Source: Saccopteryx bilineata
Lineage: Eukaryota; Chordata; Mammalia; Chiroptera; Emballonuridae
Assembly: GCF_036850765.1 (NCBI RefSeq)
Contig: NC_089493.1
Span: 125,246,239-125,310,238 of the forward strand
Length of the DNA stretch: 64,000 bases
Direction: 5' to 3'
Shown here: positions 42,191-54,125 of the stretch, one piece after another
Layout: each line of letters opens with the position of its first letter
How positions within the stretch are numbered: the first letter of the stretch is position 1
Notes under the pieces: generated by a model
Seen by the model: only the letters and a program-made list of their open reading frames with translations
Databases searched by the model: none
What the model was told of the DNA's origin: nothing
Translations under genes and position numbers: made by a program

Positions 42191-44391
42191 ATGAGCACAA
42201 AAGAGGCCACAGCACAGACACTTCCAGTGGGTCCAGGTTCCCAAATCCGGTTCAGCAGCTCTGTTTTTAGTCTGAGCAATGTTCTTGGGGCCTGATGTGC
42301 CAGTCTGAGGAGCAAGGTGTGGTACCGAAATGTCAGCAGCTAATTACTTCAACCATTATGAGTAGATCTGCACTAATTATTCCCTTGCAGCCAGGCATGG
42401 TTTTCACAGATGAGAGGACCAATAAAGAGGGAGGAATGAAGGACTGTGCCGGGCTATGGGGTGGTGGGGGGGGTGGTGGGGGGCTAGCTAGCCAGGGCCG
42501 CCTTCCCTCAGGGAGGGAGCAGCATGGAGAGGAAGCAGCACTTGAGCTACAGGGCTGCATAGATAGCACTACTGTCTTGCCTCTCTTCTCCCCCCTCCCA
42601 GAATGTAATCTACTGAAACCTCTTAGTAAAAGTATTCTGGAGGTGATGAAAGTGTCACCAAAGATTTCTTCATTTTCTCAACTGTCATTTAAACAAAATT
42701 TATGATCTGGGAAATATCGGCAGGGGAGGAAGGAAGGTGGGCAGAGAGAGAGGAGAAGATGATTTAAAACCAGTTTCTTAATAAATTAAAGATGTTGGCT
42801 TGCAAGAGGGAAAATGGCTTGGAGAGGGAGAATGCTAGAAGGTCATCACTTTGTCCATGGCAGCTTGCTTGGTCCTCACAGGCCATCACACACCCTACAG
42901 TCTCTTCTTCCCATCAGCACTGCCATCTATCCTTCACCTCCACTACATGGAGACACCCCTCCAGCTCCCCCTCCATAGCTCGGTTATAACATTAATTAGA
43001 ACCCAAAGCTAGTAGGTAGGTGGCTGTGTCTGGTCCCCGCTGGACGAAGGACTTGCTGAGTCTGAATCCTCATGATGCCCCCAAAGGGTGAGGGTGAGGT
43101 GATCTAATTTCCTTAAAATTAAAACATATCAACTGAGAAAAGGAACACAGACCCAAGGAGTTCAAGTCCTCAGTGTACACAGGATGCCAGAGGCTGAGGG
43201 GAGACACTCCCTGCGAGTCGCACAGGGGAGCCAGCAGAACCCGTCACCTGGCTCTGGCTGAGGGATCCGGCCAGCTGCACGAGAGCTTGGACTCTGCTTA
43301 CAGTCCGTCCACGTCCAACTGTGACCCCTTTCCACTCACTAGCTGTGTGACCTTGGACACACAGGCCCCCATGTCCCAGACCCCTGTCTGGGTGGTTGTG
43401 GGTGTCCCCTGAGACAATGGAAGTGCTTTGCTCCGTGGTATTGTCATTTATCTCAGCACCTTCCTGTCATCCCCATGGACAGAGGGCAGTACAGATCCAG
43501 GCTGTCAGGGATTCTGCCTTTGGTCTGGGGCCACATCGCCTGCTCTACAATGACCCCAGCATCCATCACATGCCACACCCTTTTTTAGAGTCCCAGGATA
43601 GGAAGACCAGCATGGCCCCCGCCCTCAGGGGCCTCAGCCTAGCAGGAGACCCTGCTCTGAATGTGGAGGTCACATCACTGCACCCAATGGAAGGTAAGTG
43701 GCCATGAGTCTCGCTTCGATTGACCAAGACCAACCTGGAAGGAAGCCTCTGGGGACAGGAAAAGGTTGTGCCTGGCAGGGGAGAGAGCAAGGCCGTGGGG
43801 CGCTCTGACCCACTGAGAAAGGGCAGTGAGAAAGCAGCAGGGGGACAAGGTCACAGGCTGAGCCCTGGGGTGAGTTCTGGGCCTGAGCCAGGCCAGCAAG
43901 GTGCAGTAAGCCAGTTCCCTTCCCTGTTGCACAGGTGCTCGGCTCCAGTCTTGAGGGAGGTTCAGAAAGAGGGGCTGAGGTGGGGGCAGCCAGCAGCCAG
44001 AGCCAGCATCTGGGACTGAGAGTGTACAGACCAGCTCAGGGATCTGGGCAACCACCTGGTTGGACCTCTGTTTCCCTTGGTCCCCCAGCAACAAGGTGTC
44101 CTCTGTTGCATGCTCTCAAGCTGAGGACCTAGTGCTCGCATTCATGGAAGCGAGTTTGGGAAAAGCAGCAGCACAGCATGAGCCGCTGTCACATTTCACA
44201 GAGGCCACGGGGTGGACCCTCTCTGTGCACATGCTGTGAGTCCTGGGGTGGAGTGTGGGGAGAAGCCAAACAAGAAGAGGACTTGATATCCAGGTGGAGA
44301 GATGGGAACAGAGAATTTATGTACATGGTGTGCAGAAGACAAATCCTGTGTCACTGAATGTGGCCCAGCATAGCAGGCAAGATAAGCCTGA
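42191..44391. other. Mostly unassigned; MIR at 43310-43390
   Basis: The segment 42325-42420 is an AT-rich repeat-free block ('cagctaattacttcaaccat', 'tgcactaattattcccttgc'), a candidate conserved element. A G-rich run 'gggtggtggggggggtggtg' lies at 42459-42486. A forward MIR trace is at 43310-43390 ('ctagctgtgtgaccttggac'). No gene recognised. Confidence 0.4.
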
Positions 44392-44970
44392 AGACAGCAA
44401 TCATCAAAAAATAAACAAACAAGTGCTGGCGAGATGTGGAGAAAGGGGCAGCCCCATGCACTGTTGGTGGGAATGTAAATCGGCGTAGCCACTATGGAAA
44501 ACAGTATGAGGGTCCTCAAAAACTAGAAATAGAGCGATGATATTATCCAGCAACCTCATTTCTGGGTATTTATTCAAAGAAACATAAAACAGTAATTTGA
44601 AAAGATATATGGCACCCTGTGTTCACTGCCACGTGACTTACAATAGCCAAGGATGCAGCCGGAGGTCATTGATGGATAAGTGGGAACAGAAGTGATGCAT
44701 AGCACAGTGGGCCACTACTCAGCCATAAAAAAAAATGAAATCTTGCCATTTGTTACAACATGGATGGACATAGAAGGTATTGTGCTTGGTGACATAGTCA
44801 GATAGAGAAAGACAAATACCATATCAGCATATGGTTTCACTTATATGTGAAATCTTTAAAAAAATAATTAACATCAGCAACAAAAACAGAACAGACCCAT
44901 AGATACAGAGAATAAGTGGGTGGTTACTAGAGGGAAGGGAGGTTTGGGGATAGTTGGGGGGAAAGAAGGC
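44392..44970 (+). mobile_element. L1 3' end (ORF2 C-terminus and 3' UTR)
   Basis: 'gctggcgagatgtggagaaa', 'actgttggtgggaatgtaaa', 'atgaaatcttgccatttgtt', 'acatggatggacatagaagg' and 'tggtttcacttatatgtgaa' follow L1M elements. The reading frame is broken by stops. Confidence 0.9.
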
Positions 44971-45537
44971 TGGAAAAATTCCTGGGAACCCATAGTCCCA
45001 GTGAGCTTCCTGGAAGAGGAAAAGCCTGGGTTAGGCTTGGTAGGCACAGTGTGCACAGGTGGAGGAGAGAAAGAGAGGGCTAGGTGGCAGGAGGGCCCGA
45101 GAAACATAGGGCCAGGGGGGCGACAGCCCCTGCAGGCCTGCGTGGGCCCTGTGACTGGGGAGGGGGCCCACCTGAGGAGCCAGGACCCTGCAGGCCTCCA
45201 GTTCAGGGAGCCCCCTGAACCGGGAGGAGGGTGGGTGCTCAGCCTCTGAAGGAAAAGTCACCCCACCACTTCTGTGAGAAAGGGGCAGCCGGCCTGGCAG
45301 ACGCCACCTTTCATCTGGAAAGCAGGCCAGCTTCCCTGTGCAGTAAAAAGAGGGCAGGCCGGGACTCTGGCTGCCAGGCCAAGGGGCGGCTGCTCCTCAG
45401 GGAAAGTCCTGCCCAAATGCCACACACTGACACTCCACCATCGTGAGCCCCTCTCCTCCCAGGCACCTCCTCCCTCCGTCTCGGCTCCCCGGACCTGCTC
45501 TTCCTGCCAGCTGCCTCCTTCTGCCTCTGGCTCTCTT
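44971..45537. other. Unassigned sequence
   Basis: GC-rich, open in several frames, no domain and no repeat recognised. Confidence 0.4.
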
Positions 45538-45550
45538 TGTTTTGCTCTCT

Positions 45551-45748
45551 TTTTATTTAAAAAAAAATTTTTTTTTAGATTTTATTTATTCATTTTTATT
45601 GGAGAGAGAGAGAGAGAATGAGAGAGAGAGAGAGAGAGAGAGAAGGGGGAGGAGCAGGAAGCCTTCACCAGGCAAGCCCAAGGTTTTGAACCGGCGACCT
45701 CAGCATTCCAGGTCGACATTTTATCCACTGCGCCACCACAGGTAAGGC
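45551..45748 (-). mobile_element. Short tRNA-derived bat SINE, type C
   Basis: Minus-strand copy: the head lies at 45748-45680 ('ttttgaaccggcgacctcag' on plus is the B-box complement), then 'ggaggagcaggaagcctt', a (GA)n tract at 45602-45641 and an AT-rich tail. Flanked by a 13-bp near-perfect duplication (45538-45550 and 45749-45761, one mismatch). Confidence 0.93.
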
Positions 45749-45764
45749 TGTTTTGCTTTCTATG

Positions 45765-45850
45765 TTTTTCTTCTCTCTCTCTCCTCTTTCTCTGTACCTC
45801 TCTTTCTCTCTCATTTTCTCACTCTATTCCTTTTCTCTCCCTCACTCTTT
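45765..45850. repeat. Pyrimidine-rich low-complexity tract
   Basis: 'cttctctctctctcctcttt' and similar C/T-rich sequence. Confidence 0.7.
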
Positions 45851-46200
45851 CACCACCCCGTCCCTGCTCAGGGTGTTTGTCCATCTGTCTGTCCCACAGC
45901 TCAGCCTGACGGACGGGAGGGTCTTCACGTTGGCTGCCCCAGAGAGAGCCTGTGGGAGCCCTGTGACCTGCCTTCCGCCTCCTTGCCCTCCTCTGCCTTA
46001 GATCTTTCTCTTTCTTTGAAACCCTATGTTGTTAGAAACCTCCTGACTTCGGATGTTAACCCTCCCAGGCAGCAGCCAAGGTGAGCCTGAGCCAGAGAAC
46101 TGGCAAGATCACCCTGGAAATCACAGGGCTACGATCCTTCAAGAGTTTGGGTTGTAGCTGATGACTGCACCAGATGAGTGAGAGGCACCTCATAGTCCTG
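45851..46200. other. Unassigned sequence
   Basis: No repeat or gene recognised between the pyrimidine tract and the minisatellite. Confidence 0.4.
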
Positions 46201-46204
46201 TAAT

Positions 46205-46555
46205 CCTGGCATGTAGAGGGGACAGGGTGACACAGGGTACAGGGTGCACAGGGGGCAGGGTGCTCAGGGGACATGGGGGCAGGGTGCACAGGGGAGCAGG
46301 GTGTCCAGGGAACAAGGTTCACAGGAGGACAGGGGGACATGGGGACAGGATGCATAGGGGTTCAGGGGGACATGGGGACAGGGTGTACAGGACACAGAGG
46401 GACACAAGGGGACAGGGTGCACAGGGGGACATGGGGACAGGATGCACAAGGGGTCAGAGGGACATGGGGACAGGGTGCACAGGACACAGGGGGACAGGGG
46501 GACATGGGGACAGGGTGCACAGGTAACAGAGTGACACAGGGAGACAGGGTGCTCA
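46205..46555. repeat. G-rich minisatellite (VNTR-like)
   Basis: Imperfect tandem copies based on 'gggacatggggacagggtgc' followed by 'acagg' variants, with higher-order spacing of about 35-70 bp. All G runs are on the plus strand. Several frames are open on both strands (for example 46264-46635 minus) because the unit lacks stops; these are not genes. Confidence 0.95.
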
Positions 46556-46955
46556 AAGACTAGAACAGACTCAGCCTCAGTCTTTGGGCTGCCAGGCCTG
46601 CCACCATGTATGTGTCCCCTTCGAGACTGGGACACGGCTGGGGGCCAGGGCTAGAGCATCTGTGTGTGAGAAAGCTCGGGGGAATTCCAGTGTACATGGC
46701 CCCCAGGCTGAGAAACACTCTCCCCAGCACCGCACGGAGGGTTGTGAGTCAAGGCCAGCTCTTTCTTCCCAGTGGTGGGAGAGTTTGGGTTCATGGTTCT
46801 TCATCCAGTTCCGTCCTAGGGCAATTTAGTGTCATGGGTTTATTAAACAAGGTGGTGGGAGACCAGCTGGGCCTGGAAATGTGGGTGCTGTGTCTGATGC
46901 TAGATGGCCCCCTGCAATTCACTCTATGGGATTTCTTGTTGGGTAGGGAAGTAAA
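46556..46955. other. Unassigned sequence
   Basis: No repeat or gene recognised. Confidence 0.4.
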
Positions 46956-47136
46956 TGAAGGGTCCCTAGTTCTCAGGTTGGGCTGTTATGGAGTCACCTA
47001 GAGTCTTTAGAAAATAGCTGTGCCCAACGCTGGCCTTCGGAGACCATGTGACTCATCTGGGGTGTGGTCGGGCCATGTGGGATTTTTCAGAAGCTCCCCA
47101 GGGCATTCCAATGTGCAGCCAAGTTTAAGGATCATT
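46956..47136 (+). mobile_element. MER5A-like hAT-Charlie MITE
   Basis: 'agttctcaggttgggctgtt', 'tggagtcacctagagtcttt', 'agaagctccccagggcattc' and 'gcagccaagtttaaggatca' follow the MER5A consensus. Confidence 0.75.
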
Positions 47137-47214
47137 GAACCAGGTCATGGGGCCAGTTCTATGGTGCCAGGGCCTGTGACTAAGCGTAGAGCAGGTGTAT
47201 CACAAGAAGTAGTG

Positions 47215-47450
47215 TCTGTATGCGAGTGTGAATCTGTGTGTCTCTGTTTGTAAATCTGTGTGCTCCATGTATGCCTATGTGTGCATACTTGTCTGTGTGT
47301 GAATGTGTGTGTATCTCTGTATGTGTTTGTGTGTCAGTGTATGTCTGCCTGTGTGTCTTTGTTCATGTGTGTGCCTGTCTGTCCATGTTTATGTCTGTGT
47401 CAATGTGTGTCTATGTGTCTTGTGTGTGTGTGTAGGTCTCTGTGTGTATG
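47215..47450. repeat. TG-rich degenerate repeat
   Basis: Alternating 'tgtgtgtctctg' and 'tgtgtgtgaatg' words. The cysteine/valine-rich frames on plus (47238-47782) are artefacts of this. Confidence 0.85.
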
Positions 47451-48424
47451 GAGAGAGAGGCCAAAAGGGCAGCTTGTGGAGTTTGGGAGGGAGAAAAGGC
47501 CCAAGCCTTTGCAGCACTGCATCATATCCCGAGACCAAAGGAAAGAGGCACGAAAGAGGGCAAGAGTTGGTTCCTGGCTCCAGGTCTTGTCAACCAAAGC
47601 AGACGTGTGCTTTGCTTGTTCACTTGCTGCAGAATGCTGGGTCCAACCCAGTCCAGCCAGTGAAGGGCGCTTCCCACCTGCCCTCTCCAGGTGGGTCCCA
47701 GGCCAGCCAGGGCCTCTCCCCTATGGGTACTCCATCAAGGACAGGATTCCAGCATGACGAGGGACCAAGCACAGTACCCTAGCCTCCTAAGTGACCTTCC
47801 AGCATCTTGGGGCTGAGTTTTGTATCCAGAGCTTGCCATGTCATTACCTGGAAACACCAGGAGATGAAAGTGGTCCAGGCAAGGGTTGGGGAGGGGGCTC
47901 TGCCTCTTACCAGCTGTGTGATTTGGGGTGCAGTTAAGTCCTGGTCTCCTCTTCTGTGCATGGGCCTGCAAGACCTGCCCAGCCTCCTTCCTACACAGGG
48001 TGGCTGGAGGTGTAGACAGGGAATGCAGGTGAACGTTCGTGGCAAATGATGACATCCCTACATGTGCTGGTGGTTATCTCCAGGCTGCGGAATCCTAACC
48101 ACTCTCTGTCCCCACCGTTAGATCTAGCCTTCTGGGGTGAGGATATTCAGAAGGCTCTGCTGACTTGCAACCAAGGTTTCTGCCAGCAGAGAAGGCAAGG
48201 GCAGTGACACTCCCCAGGCCTTCTACCATACAAGTGTCACCTATAGTCAGCTAAGCGTTGGAAAGTGACACAAGCCGTGAGTCCTCCGGAGTAAAGACCG
48301 CAGGAGAGGCAGCAGCAGTAGTAAGCTGTGTTGGGCACCCTGGAACCTGGGAGGGACTGGAGTTTCAGGGGGCAGCAGGAACCCAGTGAGCCTCTAGCCA
48401 GCTGGGCGACTGGAGCCCTGCCTG
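47451..48424. other. Unassigned, with MIR trace at 47890-48060
   Basis: A forward MIR trace at 47890-48060 ('taccagctgtgtgatttggg', 'ctcctcttctgtgcatgg'). Nothing else recognised. Confidence 0.4.
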
Positions 48425-49135
48425 GTGGAAAGGACCCAGGATCTAGAGCCTGACAGATGGAGGTCTCAATGCCATTGTGTGGCATTGTATGACTCATTTC
48501 TTCACTTCTTTGAACATCATGTTATTGTCAATAAAATGGAGGTAAAGAACAATTCCATTCTGGCGTGATTTAAGGATTCCAGTAATACATATAAGAACAG
48601 AAGAGTTATTTTTATTTTTATTTACATTTTCTTGAGGCCTTCCCACAGCAGACTATGTGTAATTTCTCCCATGTCTCAGCATTTACTTCCCCCCCACTAT
48701 GTCACCTCCCTCCAGACCAGAGCACAGCAGCAGAGGGGACATGGGGCCAGTGGTCAGAAGGCCTGGATTGTAATCTTCCTTGGCTCTTACTGCCTGAAGG
48801 ATCTCAGACAAGCCCCCTCACCACTCAGAGCCTCACCAATAAAATGAGGGCAGTGGACAGGGTGATAATCACTAAATCCATGCTGTTGCTGTGAGAATAA
48901 CATAGACAATATGGTCACAGTAGCTCCCATGTGTCCAGCACCTACGAGTGGGCCAGGCATTGCCCGGACTTCATAAGCCTTATTTCAAGGGATGACCCCC
49001 CTCCCACACACACACACACAATCTTATAATTATCCCTACTTGTATAGGGGAGAAAACTGAGGCTAGGAGGTCAAGCAACATGGCCCAAGTTAACACAGCT
49101 TGCAAGTACGAGAGCTTTCATTTAAAGCCCAGCAG
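48425..49135. repeat. Cluster of three MIR fragments
   Basis: Forward MIR at 48425-48560 ('atctagagcctgacagatgg'), forward at 48725-48915 ('gaaggcctggattgtaatct', 'cctcaccaataaaatgaggg') and reverse at 48915-49135 ('aaaactgaggctaggaggtc'). A short (CA)n lies at 49007-49020. Confidence 0.7.
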
Positions 49136-49689
49136 CCATGAATCCACTGCCTTACCGAGCACAGGATCTGAGCACACTGAAGGGCTGGAAGAAACCTGAA
49201 AATGCACCTGGTCCAACCACTTGTTTGCCATGAAGGAATTACCTCCATCACCTCCACCTTTGCCATAATGAGCTCCTGTATCTGACATGTCTTTACCAGC
49301 CACATGGCCTCAACAGAACAAGGACAGTGAGAATAAAAGAAGCTAAATGACCCACCCACGGCCACATGGCAGGTCTGGGGCCACACTGAGAGCCCAGCCC
49401 CTTCTGCACGATCTTTGCTACAAAGCTTTGTGCCCTGTGCTATTGGTGGGGCTAAGGGCCTTAAATTCTGGGTGAGGGGTGGCTAGTGTTCCTGAGACTG
49501 CTCTGTCCATCTGCAAGCATCCAGGTACAGCAACCCTGCTGTACCCTGAACACCTTGTGATGAGACATGGGTAATGCCTCCTCCTCCTCTTCCCAGACCT
49601 GGCCCATTGTGCCTCCAAATATGGCTGCATTTCTGCTGTGCCCGTCTCAGTGTCAGGCACAGTCTGGGTGACACAAGAAGGTGACCTAT
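49136..49689. other. Unassigned sequence
   Basis: Possible additional MIR core at 49320-49400 ('aaatgacccacccacggcca'). No gene recognised. Confidence 0.35.
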
Positions 49690-50205
49690 GCTGTTGGTTG
49701 TCTGCTCAATGTTCCTTCAGATTTGTGCTCTGATAGTTACATGCTCAGCCTCAAGTGACCAATGTGATTGGTTTAAATCATTCATGGACATCTCTTTCCT
49801 TTGCCAGTGACCAAGTGACCCGGTTTCAACCAATGTGAGGGGAGGGGATTCCACTGGGGTCCTCTGGGGAAAATTTCTTTTCCTAATAAATAAGCACATG
49901 AGGAAAGAGCCCTTTGGCTCTTCCTCTCTCACCTCCACCTCCTTTTCTGCTGACAATACTCTTGGGTGAAGAGATAATGCCTGGAACTATGGCAGCTGCC
50001 TTGTGACTGTGAGGTACTATCTACTGAGGAAGGCAGACCAGGAGGATGGAGAGAGCCTGAACCCTCACTGACACTGCTGGGTTGCTGTACCGTCCTTGGG
50101 ACCTCCTATCTTGTTAAGTAAGATCATATATGTATATACTGGTTATACCATTATCTGATATTTTGTTACTTGCAGCCAGATCATCCTAACTAATAAAAGG
50201 GATAA
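49690..50205 (+). repeat. Ancient LTR-like repeat (unnamed)
   Basis: 'caagtgaccaatgtgattgg' and 'tcaaccaatgtgaggggagg' with a 3' 'tttgttacttgcagccagat' and 'catcctaactaata' resemble an old LTR-class mammalian repeat. Confidence 0.4.
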
Positions 50206-50261
50206 TAATAATAATAACAGGATCTAATTTATGAAGTAGATGGTTTGACATCTGTTTTATA

Positions 50262-50795
50262 TATAGATGCCTCTTGACTTACAATGGGGCTATATTTCCT
50301 GATAAACCCATTGTAAGTTAAACATATTATAAATCAAAAATGCATTTAGTCTCCCTGACCCACCAAACATAGCTTAGCCTAGCCTGCCTTAAATGGCTCA
50401 GAACACTCAGGTTAGCCTGCAGTTAAGCGATTATCTTATGTTCCAGCTTTAAGTGAGTGCCTTCCTCTTCCTCTCATCAGAAGCAGGATACACACATGGG
50501 TGTTTTGTAGATGTGACAGAATACAAAAACACAAAACATAATATCAAAAAAATGGCAACACAGTGCACTATGGAGTAGAGGTTGTTCACCCTGGTGACTG
50601 CCTGGGTGACCAGGAGCTGCAGCTCACTGCCGCTGCCCGACATCATGAGGGACTGTCAGGGCATTGTCAGCCAGGGAGAAGGTCAAAATTCCAGATTCCA
50701 AGAACAGTTTCTACTAAGTATATCACTTTTGCACCATCATAAAGTTTAAAAATTGTTACGTGGAACCATCATAAGTTGGAGATCATCACCATGAC
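50262..50795. mobile_element. Tigger-like (pogo/Tc1-mariner) non-autonomous element
   Basis: Ends are complementary: 'gatgcctcttgacttacaat' on the left against the complement of 'ccatcataagttggagatca' on the right. Internal 'tagcttagcctagcctgcct' and 'gggtgaccaggagctgcagc' match an ancient mammalian Tigger MITE. No transposase. Confidence 0.75.
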
Positions 50796-51469
50796 AGCTG
50801 AGGTTTAGGGAAGATGCTCAGCCGTCCATTTACGCCCCACCCCCAGCAAGGAGAGGAAAGGGATTCAGGCCCCAGTCCATCTGACCCCACGCTTGTGTCT
50901 TGGAGCACAGGTCTGAGTGCCAAGTGGGAGTTGAGGAAAAGCTTGCTGGTTTAATGTGGCCTCATTCAGCACCAACCACATGCTCTGTAAGAACAGCTCC
51001 CCTCGCCCCACACTGGGCAGTTTTATCCCCTTGGACACACACACCTGAAGGAAATCCTTGTCCACTAAAGTGGTCTTCTTCCACCGAAATTCAGGGTGTC
51101 AGTTACAGGGCATGTTGAGAAGGGCAGTGGTCACGTGAACCACAAGGGAACACGTGACATCAAAAAGTCATTAAAAAAGACTGCCTAAAGGAGTAGAAAC
51201 TTGGTGAGGGAGTAGGTTCCCCGAGGGGGGCCCAGAGTGACCAAAGGCACAGAGGGCGCGCCTCACACCAGGCACAGGGACAGTCAGCACTGGCTTCAGA
51301 GAGCCACCAAGCACCACAGGAATGGCCGCTTTCTTCCCCACTCAGTCCAGGTGATGTCACCTTGACCCAGGCCTGAGGAATGTTCTAGCAGCCTGTGAGG
51401 CCATCTCCCACTCCCTCCCCCCTTACTGTCCCTGAAAAGTAAAGGCTTGGGGTTGGCAGCAGGCTTCTG
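50796..51469. other. Unassigned sequence
   Basis: No repeat or gene recognised; contains ggcgcgcc at 51256-51263. Confidence 0.4.
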
Positions 51470-51489
51470 GGGCTGCCCTAAAGCAGCCC

Positions 51490-51740
51490 CTCCTCGCAGG
51501 TATTTTCAGTCACATTTAATTTGGCAGCTCGAAGCACTCTTGATTTCACAATGATCAGTTAGAGCTTGTGTGAGCCCTCTTTTCCCTTCTTCCCTCCCGC
51601 CTGTGTTCCCCAAGGGGCCGGGGTGTTGTTTTGACTTTTATGTGCTACAGTAAAAATTTTCATTGTAGCAAAATGTTTGCTCATCAAAATTAGCTTGGTT
51701 AATTCTAAAGAATTGTTTCATCTCGGCTCTGCAGGCAAGG
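51490..51740. promoter_or_regulatory. Candidate conserved non-coding element
   Basis: Repeat-free block with factor-like words: 'tcacatttaatttggcagct', 'gatttcacaatgatcagtta', 'acttttatgtgctacagtaa', 'aaatgtttgctcatcaaaat' and 'tagcttggttaattctaaag'. AT-rich in a GC-rich setting. Function is inferred only from pattern. Confidence 0.28.
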
Positions 51741-52779
51741 GGATCTTCCTTACAAGACGAGCTGGCCCCCAGCCAGCTCTCCCGGTAACTTGCAGAGCTC
51801 TTCCCCTGGAATTCACCTTTAAAGAAAGACCCGCCTTCGCTTTCCTCCGCTGCTCTGAGCTAGCTGCTGGATTCTTGTGCCCGCGCCTGGCTGGGCAGAG
51901 CCAGAGTGCCAGCAGCACTGGCGTGGCACCGTTGACTCTGGAGTCCCAGCCGTGAAAGAAAGCCCACATAGACAGACACAGACGCTCACAGGAACAATCC
52001 AGGTGTGTGTGTGCACACACAATGCCCCCTCAGATGTGCTAGGCACAAACCGACACCCAGAGATGTTACAGGGCCTGGCCCTCAGCGACACGCACTCACA
52101 CGTGTTCAGACACACCAGGCACAGACAGCACAGCCATGAAGCTGAGCTGGGGGAACAGACAGATAGGAACGCAAAGGTACATGCAAACCACTCAGCCAGG
52201 TAGGGACCGCGTGATGTGCCCTCCTGCACACCTGTGGCGTCAGCAAGCAAGTGGGGCCTCAGTCACCCCCTGAGTCAGTGAGGGAGGGGCAGGTGCCCCT
52301 CCACACCATTAGTTCCTCTGCGGCCGGGGCTCGAATGCCCTCCTTGCACTGAAGGAGACAGGCCCCTGTGCCCAGAGGAAGCCAGCACTCGAGTCCAGAG
52401 CTGAGGCCATGCTGACTCCCACCCTGCCTCACCCTTCCCCACGCTGAGAACTGTTGGCCCCAGGGGTGCAGGAAGCCCAGGTCAGCACACAATCATTAGG
52501 TGGGACTATTTGCTCAAATTGCTGGGGAGACCTAAAGAGGCAATGAGAAGGCCTGGTGTCAACCTTAGCTAGAGCTAAGGGGCCAGCAACAGGGCGGGAA
52601 GGAGGTTCTAAAGGACACTCTGCTCTGGCTGGCCCTGGGACAGAGCCTCAGAGATGGCTTCAAACCATCCGGGTTATTTAGTGACACACTCACCTCATGC
52701 CCTCCCCTTCCAGCAGCCCTTTCCTCCTCTTTCTTCTCTCTGCACTGAGTGTGTTAACAACCAAAGGACTCTGGGAAAG
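51741..52779. other. Unassigned sequence
   Basis: ACAC-rich degenerate sequence at 51960-52140. Frames on both strands lack domains. Confidence 0.4.
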
Positions 52780-53080
52780 AGCCAAAGTTAGTATTATCTG
52801 AACACCCCGTGTGTCAGGCATTGCAAATGCTTGAGCTCATTTACTCCTCAAACCATCATGCAAGGCCGGCATCTTTATCAAACCCAATTTGCAGGGAGTA
52901 AAGGTAATAATCGTACACGTGGTGGGCCCCTGAATAGTTGCTCTCTCTCTCCTTTATCTACTGAATGGACAATGAGGCTCAGAGAGGTTTGGAAACTTGC
53001 CCAAGGCCACCCAGCTGGTACTGAGGGAGCAGGAATTGACCTCAGGACTGGCTCCAGAGCATTTGTGTGTAGGCATTTGG
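52780..53080 (-). repeat. MIR fragment
   Basis: 'gcaaatgcttgagctcattt', 'aatggacaatgaggctcaga' and 'gaggtttggaaacttgccca' in reverse MIR order. Confidence 0.75.
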
Positions 53081-53548
53081 AAATTGCCGCCCTGGAAGCA
53101 AAGTGACATGGTCTGGGCCTCCAACGGCAAGCTCCGGCTGCAGGGCGGTGAGGATGGCAGGGTGGGAGGCTGGACGCAGGTGGCTTGGGCTGAGAGTCTA
53201 ACCTAGGAATGCTGTGGCAGTGGGGACAGGAGTGACAGATGAGAGTCGCACTGAGTTGGTAAGTCACCTGACCTACCTCCAAATGGCTGAGACACAATGG
53301 GGAAGGTCCAAGGACAAGGACAGGTGCCCCTGCAAACAGAATTCCTGGAGATGTTTCTCTGTTACCCCTCTGCCTGCCTGCCTTACCACTTTCTGTTTGA
53401 AGAAACAGCACCGTGTTGTAAGGGGGCATTGGCATTGCTTTTTTTCAGGTGCCCAGCCTGCTCCAGGCCCTGGGGCACCAGCAGAGAACCAGGCAGTGCG
53501 CCTGCCTGCCAGCACTTACAGGGGAGACAGACAGAAAGGGACTGAACT
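53081..53548. other. Unassigned sequence
   Basis: No repeat or gene recognised. The minus frame 52878-53435 has no domain. Confidence 0.4.
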
Positions 53549-53727
53549 GCCTGACCAGTGGTGGCGCAGTGGATTCTGTCAGCCTGGGATGCTGAGGACC
53601 CAGGTGCGAAACCTTGAGGTCACTGGCTTGAGCACAGGCTCACCAGCTTGAGCACAGGGTCACTGGCTTGAGTGTGGGATCACAGACATGATCCCAGGGT
53701 CGCTGGCTTGGGCAGGAGGTTAAGAGG
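53549..53727 (+). mobile_element. tRNA-derived bat SINE, type B, 3' truncated
   Basis: Head 'gcctgaccagtggtggcgca', then 'caccagcttgagcacagggt' repeats. The usual 3' half ('aagcaatcaatgaac...') and A tail are missing, so it was truncated after insertion. Confidence 0.85.
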
Positions 53728-53974
53728 TTAACAGTGTTGGGCAGGAAAGCTGGCCGGCTCTCCAGCTGCCAGCACTCTTCAGTAAGGAGTTGCACTGGCC
53801 AGCACTTTCGGTTCTCTGGCTTAGAGACTAAGCCTTTCTTCTCAGCCCCCATTTGCAAGGGGCTTGCAGAAGCTGCTGGAAACCTTTTCCCACTCTGCTG
53901 TGTGCCAGCCAGGCTGAGGACCTGGACAAGGGCCCGGCCTGGCTGGGCAGAAGAGAGAAAGCAAGACCTGGAAT

Positions 53975-54125
53975 GAAATCCTGAGGCTTTCTGGACCAGC
54001 AGTGTGGCCTTGAGCAAATGGCCGGCCCTCTCCGAGCCCCTAGTTCCTCACTGTCCAATGGAGAGATGTTCCACCACAGGGTCTTGAGAGTCAAATGAGC
54101 ACCGGGAGTCAAGTGCATTGTAAAA
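53975..54125 (+). repeat. MIR fragment
   Basis: 'gtggccttgagcaaatggcc', 'gagcccctagttcctcactg' and 'gagagtcaaatgagcaccgg' in forward MIR order. Confidence 0.65.

Noticed and set aside
46205..46555. CRISPR-like regular repeats
   Set aside because: There are no unique spacers of constant length and the host is a mammal; it is a minisatellite.
46056..46635. Several long frames on both strands over the minisatellite
   Set aside because: The repeat unit lacks stop codons in these frames, so openness is automatic.
47238..47782. Cysteine-rich plus-strand frames (165 and 159 codons)
   Set aside because: The cysteine and valine content comes from TG-rich simple sequence; the remainder has no domain.
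52878..53435. 185-codon minus-strand frame
   Set aside because: It crosses a MIR and has no recognisable domain.
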